Shown here: positions 51,984 through 61,780 of the stretch, one piece after another
Layout of the letters: each line of letters opens with the position of its first letter
Position numbering within the stretch: the stretch's first letter is position 1
From: Trichobilharzia regenti
Taxonomy: Eukaryota; Platyhelminthes; Trematoda; Strigeidida; Schistosomatidae
Reading direction: 5' to 3'
NCBI GenBank assembly: GCA_944472135.2
Contig: OX235270.1
Location: forward strand, 119,799,842-119,863,841
DNA: 64,000 nt
Notes under the pieces: model-generated
Seen by the model: only the letters and a program-made list of their open reading frames with translations
Database searches by the model: none
What the model was told of the DNA's origin: nothing
Position numbers and translations under genes: made by a program

Positions 51984-53021
51984 CTAGGTTGGAAAATCGT
52001 CGCAGAGTTCATTTGCTGACTTCCTTCTATCAGCTATATCCTCAAATCTGAACGGTAACACGCTCATGTCATTGTTTCGTAGAATATAGATGACGAACAA
52101 ACATACGACGTATCTGGTCAACCAAGCGTAGAAACAGAGTAATTTACACCAAAGATAATAACATTCAAATAGTAACTTGAAACTAGAAATGCCTTTATTC
52201 ATGCAAGTCAATTTAACAATTACTCTCTGGTTTACACCTGGCTTGTCCTCACTAAACTGAGCAATATCTTTCGTCTTTTCAAATGCACCAATAGTATCAA
52301 AGTCATTGCACAAGATACTTCAGTTGATGGGCGTCTTTTTCATTGTGGATGACAACACCAACAATGACCGATTGATACCAGTTGATGAAGTTAGCGGTGG
52401 ATCAGAAGCTGTTGTTGCTCGACTTTCTGAAGTTTGTCTACCTGCAAGACCACCACCACTGGTGTCTTTTACTATCAGCTCAGGTTTAACATTAGCATCT
52501 GATGATAGATGGGCTACATGCTGATCAATCACACTGACGGTCTGACAAGTATGCATGCCTTCTGCAAGTGCACCTGCACTTATTTCTAATTCACGTTCAA
52601 GTTGTACAGAACTTTTGTTCAACTCAGCAGTAGTAGGCATATCCCTCATCTCATCATGATCAACCAAAGACAACTGTGAAGTATCATGATCATTATCACG
52701 AATATTCACTTTACCGTCAACTTCATCAATTTCAAACTCTTTATTAACAGAAGTAGATAATTTTGGTTCCTCCTCGCAAATCCTAAACGGTTTTATAACT
52801 TCACTCTGACTAGCAATACCTTGTAAACTTGTAGGGGCAGAACTGGACTCTGAAGCAATAACTCTATTCTGTGACACTCTATTCAACAATGGCTTACCAG
52901 TTGCAACTACAGACTTCTTCACCGCACCGTTATCGTCACACAATTCGGAGTCAGGCCTGGAGTTTACATTGAGCTTATCACTGAACTTGCTCACTGGTTC
53001 ACAGTTCAACTTTGTATGCAC
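51984..53021 (-). pseudogene. ORF2 with membrane segment, unit 2
   Basis: Same two-part frame as in unit 1 (53021-52320 and 52313-51984) with the same TGA. Protein identical as far as I can see. Confidence 0.65.
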
Positions 53022-53027
53022 CTCTTG

Positions 53028-53939
53028 CTAACGTGTAAAACACAACCGTGCTTGTCTTGCATCTTGTAACTCATCTGTTGAGGATGCGCTACGAAACTTG
53101 TTAAACTCACTAGGTCTATATGCATTACTAGACATCATGGAGCCTTCTCGATATCCACCTCTCTGAGGCCTATTCGTCATCAATGATTGCATTTTACTCT
53201 CAGACTGCTCTATTCTAGGGGGGAGATGTAATAGACTGGCGAACTTGCTCATAGATTGATTGACACTATTGTTTACCAGTTTCAGATTGTCATCGAACTT
53301 TGGCTCGATACCCTCATCCTCCATACGGGAGCTTATCTTCACCCACTTCCTTTGCAGTCGAGTAGGTAGGCGTCTTGCTATTACTTCTAGTATAAAACTC
53401 GAGTTGAGGTTACTCATGCAATTCATAGAAATCAAGGTATTCTTATAAGTCATAAGATTATCTAAAAACTCAGTGAGTGCCTTGGAGTCATCTCGAAGTT
53501 GGCTGCCATTACCTTTGACAGCTTCGTATACGTTCCTTACAATCATCGAAGGTCTTCCAAACCTTTGACGCAATATGCTCATAGCCTCATCGTAGCCCTC
53601 TTTTGACTTCATAAACTTACAACACTGTATAGCTCTTGCGGCAATTCCAGTGCAATACCTCATCAAATACATTAACTTCATTTCATCATTTAATAGAAAA
53701 CTATTCAGCATGATCTCAAACTCCTTTACAAACTGTAAATAATCAGCCGGGTTTCCATCGAAACACCGTGGTTCAAATTTAGGGAGTTTGATGTTCCTAT
53801 TATCCCTGAACGGCGAAACAGTAACATCAACCATGTCATGCTTAACATCAGACACATCGTTACAATTAACAGACAAGTCACCATGACTTACTTTCCTGTT
53901 TGCATCCAAGACGCTCTGTCCCTTCTTTGACCCAGGCAT
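53028..53939 (-). CDS. Gag-like protein, unit 2
   Basis: Identical 303-residue product to unit 1, including the TAG at the knuckle. Confidence 0.8.
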   Translation of the reverse strand: MPGSKKGQSVLDANRKVSHGDLSVNCNDVSDVKHDMVDVTVSPFRDNRNIKLPKFEPRCFDGNPADYLQFVKEFEIMLNSFLLNDEMKLMYLMRYCTGIAARAIQCCKFMKSKEGYDEAMSILRQRFGRPSMIVRNVYEAVKGNGSQLRDDSKALTEFLDNLMTYKNTLISMNCMSNLNSSFILEVIARRLPTRLQRKWVKISSRMEDEGIEPKFDDNLKLVNNSVNQSMSKFASLLHLPPRIEQSESKMQSLMTNRPQRGGYREGSMMSSNAYRPSEFNKFRSASSTDELQDARQARLCFTR

Positions 53940-54087
53940 TGTTGAACTTGACCCAATTCCAAAAACGTTCCAGATATTGCTTGTTCAAAGAGGACTTGAC
54001 CGGCACCAGGAAAGATGAACGGTGACTATCCGAACTGACACCAACTGTCCAAAACCGCTCAAAAACTGACGTTGTACCGTCAGAAAC

Positions 54088-54446
54088 TGTCAGTCATGTC
54101 TCATAAACCGTTAATGCCCAGCTCTTGCTACGCTCGGGCCCACGCTGTTCCTTGAAGTTTTTCAGAAACGCTTAGTAATGACGGACGCAAAAACCAAAAC
54201 ACCAATTGGTGACTCGAGGATTCTTTATTGTTACACCAACATATAAACAATGTTACAACTAAGGTCTGTGAACAAATATTACAATGATAAATCACAATAT
54301 TACTTCTGACAGTTTTGTCTCGACTTCTTTCTGAACAGCGACCGATGAGACGATGACTGTCGTATTGATGCCTCCGCGAAAATTGGGGAAGTTGGTTTTG
54401 AGCAAACAACCATGAATTGATCGTTCAATCTTCAACTACAGTGACA
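54088..54446 (-). repeat. LTR L3 (359 bp)
   Basis: Essentially identical to L2; one visible difference (cac to cat near 54094). Followed by the same truncated 3' UTR junction. Confidence 0.85.
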
Positions 54447-54542
54447 CACACCAAGCACATTGGACTGCTCATTGATGTGCTACCCTTTGAAGAATTGTAG
54501 GACTTACAGCAGTACGCCTACAACCCTTCTCAGGTTGACGCT

Positions 54543-55580
54543 CTAGGTTGGAAAATCGTCGCAGAGTTCATTTGCTGACTTCCTTCTATCAGCTATATCC
54601 TCAAATCTGAACGGTAACACGCTCATGTCATTGTTTCGTAGAATATAGATGACGAACAAACATACGACGTATCTGGTCAACCAAGCGTAGAAACAGAGTA
54701 ATTTACACCAAAGATAATAACATTCAAATAGTAACTTGAAACTAGAAATGCCTTTATTCATGCAAGTCAATTTAACAATTACTCTCTGGTTTACACCTGG
54801 CTTGTCCTCACTAAACTGAGCAATATCTTTCGTCTTTTCAAATGCACCAATAGTATCAAAGTCATTGCACAAGATACTTCAGTTGATGGGCGTCTTTTTC
54901 ATTGTGGATGACAACACCAACAATGACCGATTGATACCAGTTGATGAAGTTAGCGGTGGATCAGAAGCTGTTGTTGCTCGACTTTCTGAAGTTTGTCTAC
55001 CTGCAAGACCACCACCACTGGTGTCTTTTACTATCAGCTCAGGTTTAACATTAGCATCTGATGATAGATGGGCTACATGCTGATCAATCACACTGACGGT
55101 CTGACAAGTATGCATGCCTTCTGCAAGTGCACCTGCACTTATTTCTAATTCACGTTCAAGTTGTACAGAACTTTTGTTCAACTCAGCAGTAGTAGGCATA
55201 TCCCTCATCTCATCATGATCAACCAAAGACAACTGTGAAGTATCATGATCATTATCACGAATATTCACTTTACCGTCAACTTCATCAATTTCAAACTCTT
55301 TATTAACAGAAGTAGATAATTTTGGTTCCTCCTCGCAAATCCTAAACGGTTTTATAACTTCACTCTGACTAGCAATACCTTGTAAACTTGTAGGGGCAGA
55401 ACTGGACTCTGAAGCAATAACTCTATTCTGTGACACTCTATTCAACAATGGCTTACCAGTTGCAACTACAGACTTCTTCACCGCACCGTTATCGTCACAC
55501 AATTCGGAGTCAGGCCTGGAGTTTACATTGAGCTTATCACTGAACTTGCTCACTGGTTCACAGTTCAACTTTGTATGCAC
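54543..55580 (-). pseudogene. ORF2 with membrane segment, unit 3
   Basis: Third copy (55580-54879 and 54872-54543), same TGA lesion. Confidence 0.65.
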
Positions 55581-55586
55581 CTCTTG

Positions 55587-56498
55587 CTAACGTGTAAAAC
55601 ACAACCGTGCTTGTCTTGCATCTTGTAACTCATCTGTTGAGGATGCGCTACGAAACTTGTTAAACTCACTAGGTCTATATGCATTACTAGACATCATGGA
55701 GCCTTCTCGATATCCACCTCTCTGAGGCCTATTCGTCATCAATGATTGCATTTTACTCTCAGACTGCTCTATTCTAGGGGGGAGATGTAATAGACTGGCG
55801 AACTTGCTCATAGATTGATTGACACTATTGTTTACCAGTTTCAGATTGTCATCGAACTTTGGCTCGATACCCTCATCCTCCATACGGGAGCTTATCTTCA
55901 CCCACTTCCTTTGCAGTCGAGTAGGTAGGCGTTTTGCTATTACTTCTAGTATAAAACTCGAGTTGAGGTTACTCATGCAATTCATAGAAATCAAGGTATT
56001 CTTATAAGTCATAAGATTATCTAAAAACTCAGTGAGTGCCTTGGAGTCATCTCGAAGTTGGCTGCCATTACCTTTGACAGCTTCGTATACGTTCCTTACA
56101 ATCATCGAAGGTCTTCCAAACCTTTGACGCAATATGCTCATAGCCTCATCGTAGCCCTCTTTTGACTTCATAAACTTACAACACTGTATAACTCTTGCGG
56201 CAATTCCAGTGCAATACCTCATCAAATACATTAACTTCATTTCATCATTTAATAGAAAACTATTCAGCATGATCTCAAACTCCTTTACAAACTGTAAATA
56301 ATCAGCCGGGTTTCCATCGAAACACCGTGGTTCAAATTTAGGGAGTTTGATGTTCCTATTATCCCTGAACGGCGAAACAGTAACATCAACCATGTCATGC
56401 TTAACATCAGACACATCGTTACAATTAACAGACAAGTCACCATGACTTACTTTCCTGTTTGCATCCAAGACGCTCTGTCCCTTCTTTGACCCAGGCAT
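55587..56498 (-). CDS. Gag-like protein, unit 3
   Basis: As in units 1-2 with two replacements: Ala to Val in the AARAIQ block (AARVIQ) and Arg to Lys in VIARRLP (VIAKRLP). Otherwise identical. Confidence 0.8.
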   Translation of the reverse strand: MPGSKKGQSVLDANRKVSHGDLSVNCNDVSDVKHDMVDVTVSPFRDNRNIKLPKFEPRCFDGNPADYLQFVKEFEIMLNSFLLNDEMKLMYLMRYCTGIAARVIQCCKFMKSKEGYDEAMSILRQRFGRPSMIVRNVYEAVKGNGSQLRDDSKALTEFLDNLMTYKNTLISMNCMSNLNSSFILEVIAKRLPTRLQRKWVKISSRMEDEGIEPKFDDNLKLVNNSVNQSMSKFASLLHLPPRIEQSESKMQSLMTNRPQRGGYREGSMMSSNAYRPSEFNKFRSASSTDELQDARQARLCFTR

Positions 56499-56646
56499 TG
56501 TTGAACTTGACCCAATTCCAAAAACGTTCCAGATATTGCTTGTTCAAAGAGGACTTGACCGGCACCAGGAAAGATGAACGGTGACTATCCGAACTGACAC
56601 CAACTGTCCAAAACCGCTCAAAAACTGACGTTGTACCGTCAGAAAC

Positions 56647-56807
56647 TGTCAGTCATGTCTCATAAACCGTTAATGCCCAGCTCTTGCTACGCTCGGGCCC
56701 ACGCTGTTCCTTGAAGTTTTTCAGAAACGCTTAGTAATGACGGACGCAAAAACCAAAACACCAATTGGTGACTCGAGGATTCTTTATTGTTACACCAACA
56801 TATAAAC
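56647..56807 (-). repeat. LTR L4, left part (split)
   Basis: First 161 bp (plus coordinates) of an LTR identical to L2/L3. The remainder is 60543-60740. It is split by the plus-strand element inserted at TAAAC; the two parts add up to exactly 359 bp. Confidence 0.88.
56803..56807 (+). repeat. 5-bp target-site duplication, left copy
   Basis: TAAAC, repeated at 60538-60542. L2 and L3 contain it once, in catataaacaatg. Confidence 0.88.
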
Positions 56808-57145
56808 TGTCAATGGAGTTGAATATTGAACGATCAATTCTTGGTTGTTTGCTTAAAATCAACTTCCCCAATTTTCGCGGAAGCATCAATACGACAGTCA
56901 TCGTCTCATCGGTCGCTGTTCAGAAAGAAGAGTAAAATATCTTCAGAATTTTCAGACCTTAGTTTGCTTAGTTCGCTTATTCCTTTTATATGTTGGTGTA
57001 ACAATACAGAAATATCAAACGGCAGATCGGTGTTTTGGTTTTTGCGTCCGTTATAACTAAGCGTTTCTGAGAAATCTTCTAAGAACAGCGTGGGCCCGAG
57101 CGTAGCGAGAGCTGGGCATTAACGGTTTATGAGACTTGGCTGACA
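56808..57145 (+). repeat. 5' LTR of plus element (338 bp)
   Basis: TGTCAATGGAG...GGCTGACA. Related to L1-L4 at both ends but with a shorter, different central part (aagagtaaaatatct). Confidence 0.9.
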
Positions 57146-57288
57146 GTTTCTGACGATGTAAACAGATCTGGCGGATTCAAACAGTTGGTGAAAGTTTGGA
57201 TAGTCGCCGTTCATTTTTCCTGGTGCCGGTCAAGTCCTCTTTGAACAAGCAATATCTGGAACTTTTTGGAATTGGGTCAAGTTCAACA

Positions 57289-58221
57289 ATGCCTGGGTCA
57301 AAGAAGGGACAGAGTGTCTTGGATGCAAACAGGAAAGTAAGTCATGGTGACTTGTCTGTTAATTGTAACGATGTGTCTGATGTTAAGCATGACATGGTTG
57401 ATGTTACTGTTTCGCCGTTCAGGGATAATAGGAACATCAAACTCCCTAAATTTGAACCACGGTGTTTTGATGGAAACCCGGCTGATTATTTACAATTTGT
57501 AAAGGAGTTTGAGATCATGTTGAGTGGTTTTTTATTAAGTGATGAATTGAAGTTAATGTATTTGATGAGATATTGCACTGGAGATGCTGCAAGAGCTATA
57601 CAGTGTTGTAAGTTTATGAAGCCAAAAGAGGGCTACGATGAGGCTATGAGCATATTACGTCAAAGGTTTGGAAGACCTTCGATGATTGCAGGGAAATTAT
57701 TCGAGGCTGTTAAGGGTAATGGTGGTCAATTACAGGATGACTCCCAGGCACTCACTGAGTTTTTAGATAATTTGCTAATTTACAAGAATGGAATGATTTC
57801 GATGAATCGAATGAGTGACCTCAACTCGAGTTTTATACTAGAAGTAATAGCAAGACGTCTACCTACTCGACTGCAAAGGAAGTGGGTGAAGATAAGCTCC
57901 CGTATGGAGGATGAGGGTATCGAGCCAAAGTTTGATGATATCCTGAAACTGGTAAACAATAGTGTCAATCAATCTATGAGCAAGTTCGCCAGTCTATTAC
58001 ATCTCACCCCTAGAATAGAGCAGTCTGAGAGTAAAATGCAATCATTGATGACGAATAGGCCTCAGAGAGGTGGATATCGAGAAGGCTCCATGATGTCTAG
58101 TAATGCATATAGACCTAGTGAGTGTAACAGGTTTCGTAGTACATCCTCAACAGATAAGTTACAAGATGCAAGACAAACACGGTTGTGTTTTACACGTTGC
58201 AAGAGGTGCATACAGAAGTGA
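57289..58221 (+). CDS. Gag-like protein of plus element
   Basis: 310 codons from the ATG matching the minus-strand gag start (MPGSKKGQS); the frame is also open upstream to 57196. Same DUF1759-like blocks with scattered replacements (EIMLSGFLLSDELK, FGRPSMIAGKLFEAVKG). Compared with the minus units one base is missing at the knuckle (cgttgcaag against cgttagcaag). Gag therefore ends CFTRCKRCIQK and overlaps ORF2 by 37 nt in another frame. Confidence 0.82.
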   Translation: MPGSKKGQSVLDANRKVSHGDLSVNCNDVSDVKHDMVDVTVSPFRDNRNIKLPKFEPRCFDGNPADYLQFVKEFEIMLSGFLLSDELKLMYLMRYCTGDAARAIQCCKFMKPKEGYDEAMSILRQRFGRPSMIAGKLFEAVKGNGGQLQDDSQALTEFLDNLLIYKNGMISMNRMSDLNSSFILEVIARRLPTRLQRKWVKISSRMEDEGIEPKFDDILKLVNNSVNQSMSKFASLLHLTPRIEQSESKMQSLMTNRPQRGGYREGSMMSSNAYRPSECNRFRSTSSTDKLQDARQTRLCFTRCKRCIQK

Positions 58222-59243
58222 ACTGTGAACCAGTGAGCAAGTTCAGTGATAAGCTAAATGTAAACTCCAGGCCTGACTCCGAATTGTGTGACGATAACGG
58301 TGCGGTGAAGAAGTCTGTAGTTGCAACTGGTAAGCCGTTGTTGAATAGAGTGTCACAGAATAGAGTTACTGCTTCAGAGTGCAGTTCTGACCCTACAAGT
58401 TTACAAGGTATTACTAGTCAGAGTGAAGTTATAAAACCGTTTAGGATTTGCGAGGAGGAACCAAAATTGTCTACTTCTGTTATTAAAGAGTTTGAAAATG
58501 ATGAAGTTGACGGTAAAGTGAATATTCGTGATAATGATCATGATACTTCACAGTTGTCTTTGGTTGATCATGATGAAATGAGGGATATGCCTACTACTGC
58601 TAAGTTAAATAAAGGTTCTGTACAACTACAACGTGAAGTAGAATTGAACGCAGATGCAGTTCCAGAAGGTGTGCATACTTGTGAGACAGTCAGTGTAATT
58701 GATCAGCGTGTAGCCCACCTATCATCAGATGATAGTGCTAAACCCGAACTAGTAGTGAAAGACAGCAGTGGTGGTAATCTTGCAGTTGGACAACTATCTG
58801 AGAGCCGAACAAGAACAGCTTCTGATCCACCACTAAGTTCATCACCTTGTGTCACTCAGTCATCGTTGGTGTTTTCATCCACAATGAAACAGATGCCCAT
58901 CAACTCAAGTATCTTGTGCAATGACTATGGTAGTATCAGTTCGTTTGAAAGGACGAATATCAATGGTCAGTTTAGTGTGGATAAGCCAAGTGTAAAGGAG
59001 AGAGTTATTGTTAAATTGACTTGCACGAATAAAGGCATTTCTAGTTTCAAGTTACTATTTGAATGTTATTATCTTTGGTGTAAATTACTCTGTTTCTATA
59101 CTTGGTTGATGAGATATGTCGTGTGTTTGTTGGTCATCTATATTCTACGATACAATGACATGGGCGTGTTGCCGTTCAGATTTGAGGATATAGCTGATAG
59201 AAGGAAGTTAGCAAATGAACTCTGCGACGATTTTCCAACCTAG
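58185..59243 (+). CDS. ORF2 membrane protein of plus element, uninterrupted
   Basis: About 350 codons, open throughout, unlike the minus-strand copies. The N-terminal two-thirds is acidic and Ser/Thr-rich with no recognised domain. A hydrophobic span at about residues 290-320 (LFECYYLWCKLLCFYTWLM then RYVVCLLVIYIL) is followed by a short hydrophilic tail ending ELCDDFPT: a single-pass C-terminal anchor. No signal peptide, protease or RT motif. It overlaps the end of gag, so expression would need a frameshift or reinitiation. Envelope-like function is only a guess. Confidence 0.65.
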   Translation: MFYTLQEVHTEVNCEPVSKFSDKLNVNSRPDSELCDDNGAVKKSVVATGKPLLNRVSQNRVTASECSSDPTSLQGITSQSEVIKPFRICEEEPKLSTSVIKEFENDEVDGKVNIRDNDHDTSQLSLVDHDEMRDMPTTAKLNKGSVQLQREVELNADAVPEGVHTCETVSVIDQRVAHLSSDDSAKPELVVKDSSGGNLAVGQLSESRTRTASDPPLSSSPCVTQSSLVFSSTMKQMPINSSILCNDYGSISSFERTNINGQFSVDKPSVKERVIVKLTCTNKGISSFKLLFECYYLWCKLLCFYTWLMRYVVCLLVIYILRYNDMGVLPFRFEDIADRRKLANELCDDFPT

Positions 59244-60199
59244 GGCGTCAACCTGAGAAGGGTTGTAGGCGTACTGCTGTAAGTCCTACAATTCTTCAAA
59301 GGGTAGCGCATCAATGAGCAGTCCAATGTGCTTGGTGTGTATTTTGTACATATGTTCATATTGTATATACTGAATTGATATCATCTGTCATCTAGCTGTT
59401 GGTAATTCTGTTTGTGTCCGGACATTCCACAACTTACAATGGTCAACCTGTGAAGATTTGTAGGTGTACTGGTGTAAGTCCTGCAATTCTTCAAGGGTAT
59501 TCCATCAAGACATGAAATGCGAGTTTGTGTGTACTGTTTGTATATACGTGTGGTGTGTCATATCAATTGGTGTTATTTGAATTCATTGTGTTTACTCGTT
59601 GTTTTCGTATCTTGTTGTTATTGCATAATTTTGATAAATTTTTCGTCGTGATTACTTCTGAAGTTGTTTCGAGTCTTCCACATCCGTGAATGAATTGATT
59701 GATGTTAAGGACAGCAGATGGGTCGTATACGCCGGGGAGGCCATTGCTGAGAATGAAATGCACACGGAGATAATTGTTAGCTGCGGTCCGACACGCCGGG
59801 GAGAAAGAGTGCAAACGACTGAGGCTTGCATACGTCAGCGTTACTAGAATTGAGGCAGAATGAGTGACAAGCGATTTCAGTGGTATTTGGTAGTGAGTAG
59901 ATAAGAGGATGTGCGTTGAGTACCATGAGGTGGTGCCATGGTCACGTTGCATTCTGCAAGAGTCATTCTAGTAAGTGGCGATTGTGTTGGAAGATGTGAA
60001 GAGGAGGTCTCTGTCTGGAAGCGCAGGTCGTCAGCGATGTGTGAGATTGTGCTGTGGGTATGCTTGTGGTGTGTTGGCTTTCCTGTTTGTTTTTCCATTT
60101 CAGCTCTGTCCGTGTGACCCAGGTTCTCGCAATGGCATCCAAGTCAACGTGCATTGATCGTGAAGGAAAAAAGGGTTGGATCCCTTTTTTGCCGGGGAG
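59244..60199 (+). other. 3' untranslated region of plus element
   Basis: Two ~195-bp repeats at the start (landmark gtaagtcct at 59279 and 59474), then a stretch with an antisense open frame (59952-59563 minus). It ends aaaaaagggttggatcccttttttgccggggag just before the LTR. The ggggag and the A/G run are candidate polypurine tracts; aaaaaaggg...cccttttt can also fold as a hairpin. Confidence 0.65.
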
Positions 60200-60537
60200 T
60201 GTCAATGGAGTTGAAGATTGAACGATCAATTCTTGGTTGTTTGCTTAAAATCAACTTCCCCAATTTTCGCGGAAGCATCAATACGACAGTCATCGTCTCA
60301 TCCGTCGCTGTTCAGAAAGAAGAGTAAAATATCGTCAGAATTTTCAGACCTTAGTTTGCTTAGTTCGCTTATTCCTTTTATATGTTGGTGTAACAATACA
60401 GAAATATCAAACGGCAGATCGGTGTTTTGGTTTTTGCGTCCGTTATAACTAAACGTTTCTGAGAAATCTTCTAAGAACAGCGTGAGCCCGAGCGTAGCGA
60501 GAGCTGGGCATTAACGGTTTATGAGACTTGGCTGACA
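60200..60537 (+). repeat. 3' LTR of plus element (338 bp)
   Basis: Same length as the 5' LTR. Differences from it are at five positions, e.g. gaagattg for gaatattg and gtgagccc for gtgggccc. Confidence 0.9.
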
Positions 60538-60542
60538 TAAAC
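60538..60542 (+). repeat. 5-bp target-site duplication, right copy
   Basis: TAAAC, matching 56803-56807. Confidence 0.88.
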
Positions 60543-60740
60543 AATGTTACAACTAAGGTCTGTGAACAAATATTACAATGATAAATCACAATATTACTTC
60601 TGACAGTTTTGTCTCGACTTCTTTCTGAACAGCGACCGATGAGACGATGACTGTCGTATTGATGCCTCCGCGAAAATTGGGGAAGTTGGTTTTGAGCAAA
60701 CAACCATGAATTGATCGTTCAATCTTCAACTACAGTGACA
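60543..60740 (-). repeat. LTR L4, right part
   Basis: Continuation of 56647-56807 after the insertion; identical by eye to the matching part of L2. Confidence 0.88.
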
Positions 60741-60836
60741 CACACCAAGCACATTGGACTGCTCATTGATGTGCTACCCTTTGAAGAATTGTAGGACTTA
60801 CAGCAGTACGCCTACAACCCTTCTCAGGTTGACGCT

Positions 60837-61525
60837 CTAGGTTGGAAAATCGTCGCAGAGTTCATTTGCTGACTTCCTTCTATCAGCTATATCCTCAAAT
60901 CTGAACGGTAACACGCTCATGTCATTGTTTCGTAGAATATAGATGACGAACAAACATACGACGTATCTGGTCAACCAAGCGTAGAAACAGAGTAATTTAC
61001 ACCAAAGATAATAACATTCAAATAGTGTCTTTAAACTAGAAATGCCTTTATTCATGCAAGAAATTTTAACATTTACCCTGTCACACACAATTGGCTTATA
61101 CTCAATAAACTGACCATTGACTTTGTCCTCTCAGGCGGATTAATACTAGCATAGTCATAGCACAATGCATGTAAGGTCATGGACATCCCTTTCATCGTGT
61201 ATGATAACTCAAACGACGACTGTTTGATAACATTTGATGAAAGTAGCCATGCATCACAAGCTGTTGTTGTTCGTCTTTTATAAGGTTGTCTAACAGCAAG
61301 ATTACCCCCATTGCTATCTTATTTTATTAGCTACCGTTCAGCCTTAAAGTCGGTTGATAGGTGGGGTACACGCCCATCAATTAAACTGAAGGTCACAAAA
61401 GTATCCATTATGTGTGTAAACGCATCTGAAGCCAACTGAAATTCACGTATAAGCTGTAGAAAATATTTGATCAATATAGAAGTGGAAGTAAATCCCCTCA
61501 TTTCGTTATGATCAGCCAGAAAAAA
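60837..61525 (-). pseudogene. ORF2 of minus unit 4, chimeric and decayed
   Basis: 60837 to about 61026 (plus coordinates) is identical to the other units and encodes the membrane span and C-terminal tail. Beyond that the sequence is a strongly diverged relative of ORF2 (61027-61525) with stops and indels. Gag and the 5' LTR of this unit are absent; a plus-strand LTR piece follows. Confidence 0.7.
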
Positions 61526-61526
61526 T

Positions 61527-61712
61527 GGAACAAAAAAATATCAGAAACCTTGTGTATAATAACCTTATTGTTGGTTACATATTGGCGCAAGAATAAAGGA
61601 TTCTCGGGTCGCCAATCTGTGTTCTGGTCTCTCGCGTTGGTCATTACACATTGTTTCTAAAAGTCTTCCAGGACAGCGTGAGGTCCAGTGCGGTAACTCC
61701 TGGAGATTGACA
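61527..61712 (+). repeat. LTR remnant of the pol-bearing element
   Basis: Plus-strand 3' half of an LTR: gaaaccttgtgtataataacc, an aataaagga signal, then ggtccagtgcggtaactcc and a terminal ttgaca. Closest in this window to L1 on the minus strand. Its 5' half is missing. Confidence 0.65.
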
Positions 61713-61780
61713 ATAAGTCAGATGATAGATGGATTAGGTGGTGTTGAGTCTTACCAATCCGACGTTATAGTTCATGGTCC

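Larger units (their letters stand above)
56808..60537 (+). mobile_element. Non-autonomous gag + membrane-ORF LTR element
   Basis: 3,730 bp with two 338-bp LTRs, TG...CA ends and a 5-bp TSD. The internal part has gag, ORF2 and a ~950-bp 3' UTR; there is no protease, RT, RNase H or integrase. The LTRs differ at five positions (about 1.5%), so the insertion is not brand-new. It is inserted in opposite orientation into an LTR of the minus-strand array. Confidence 0.9.
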
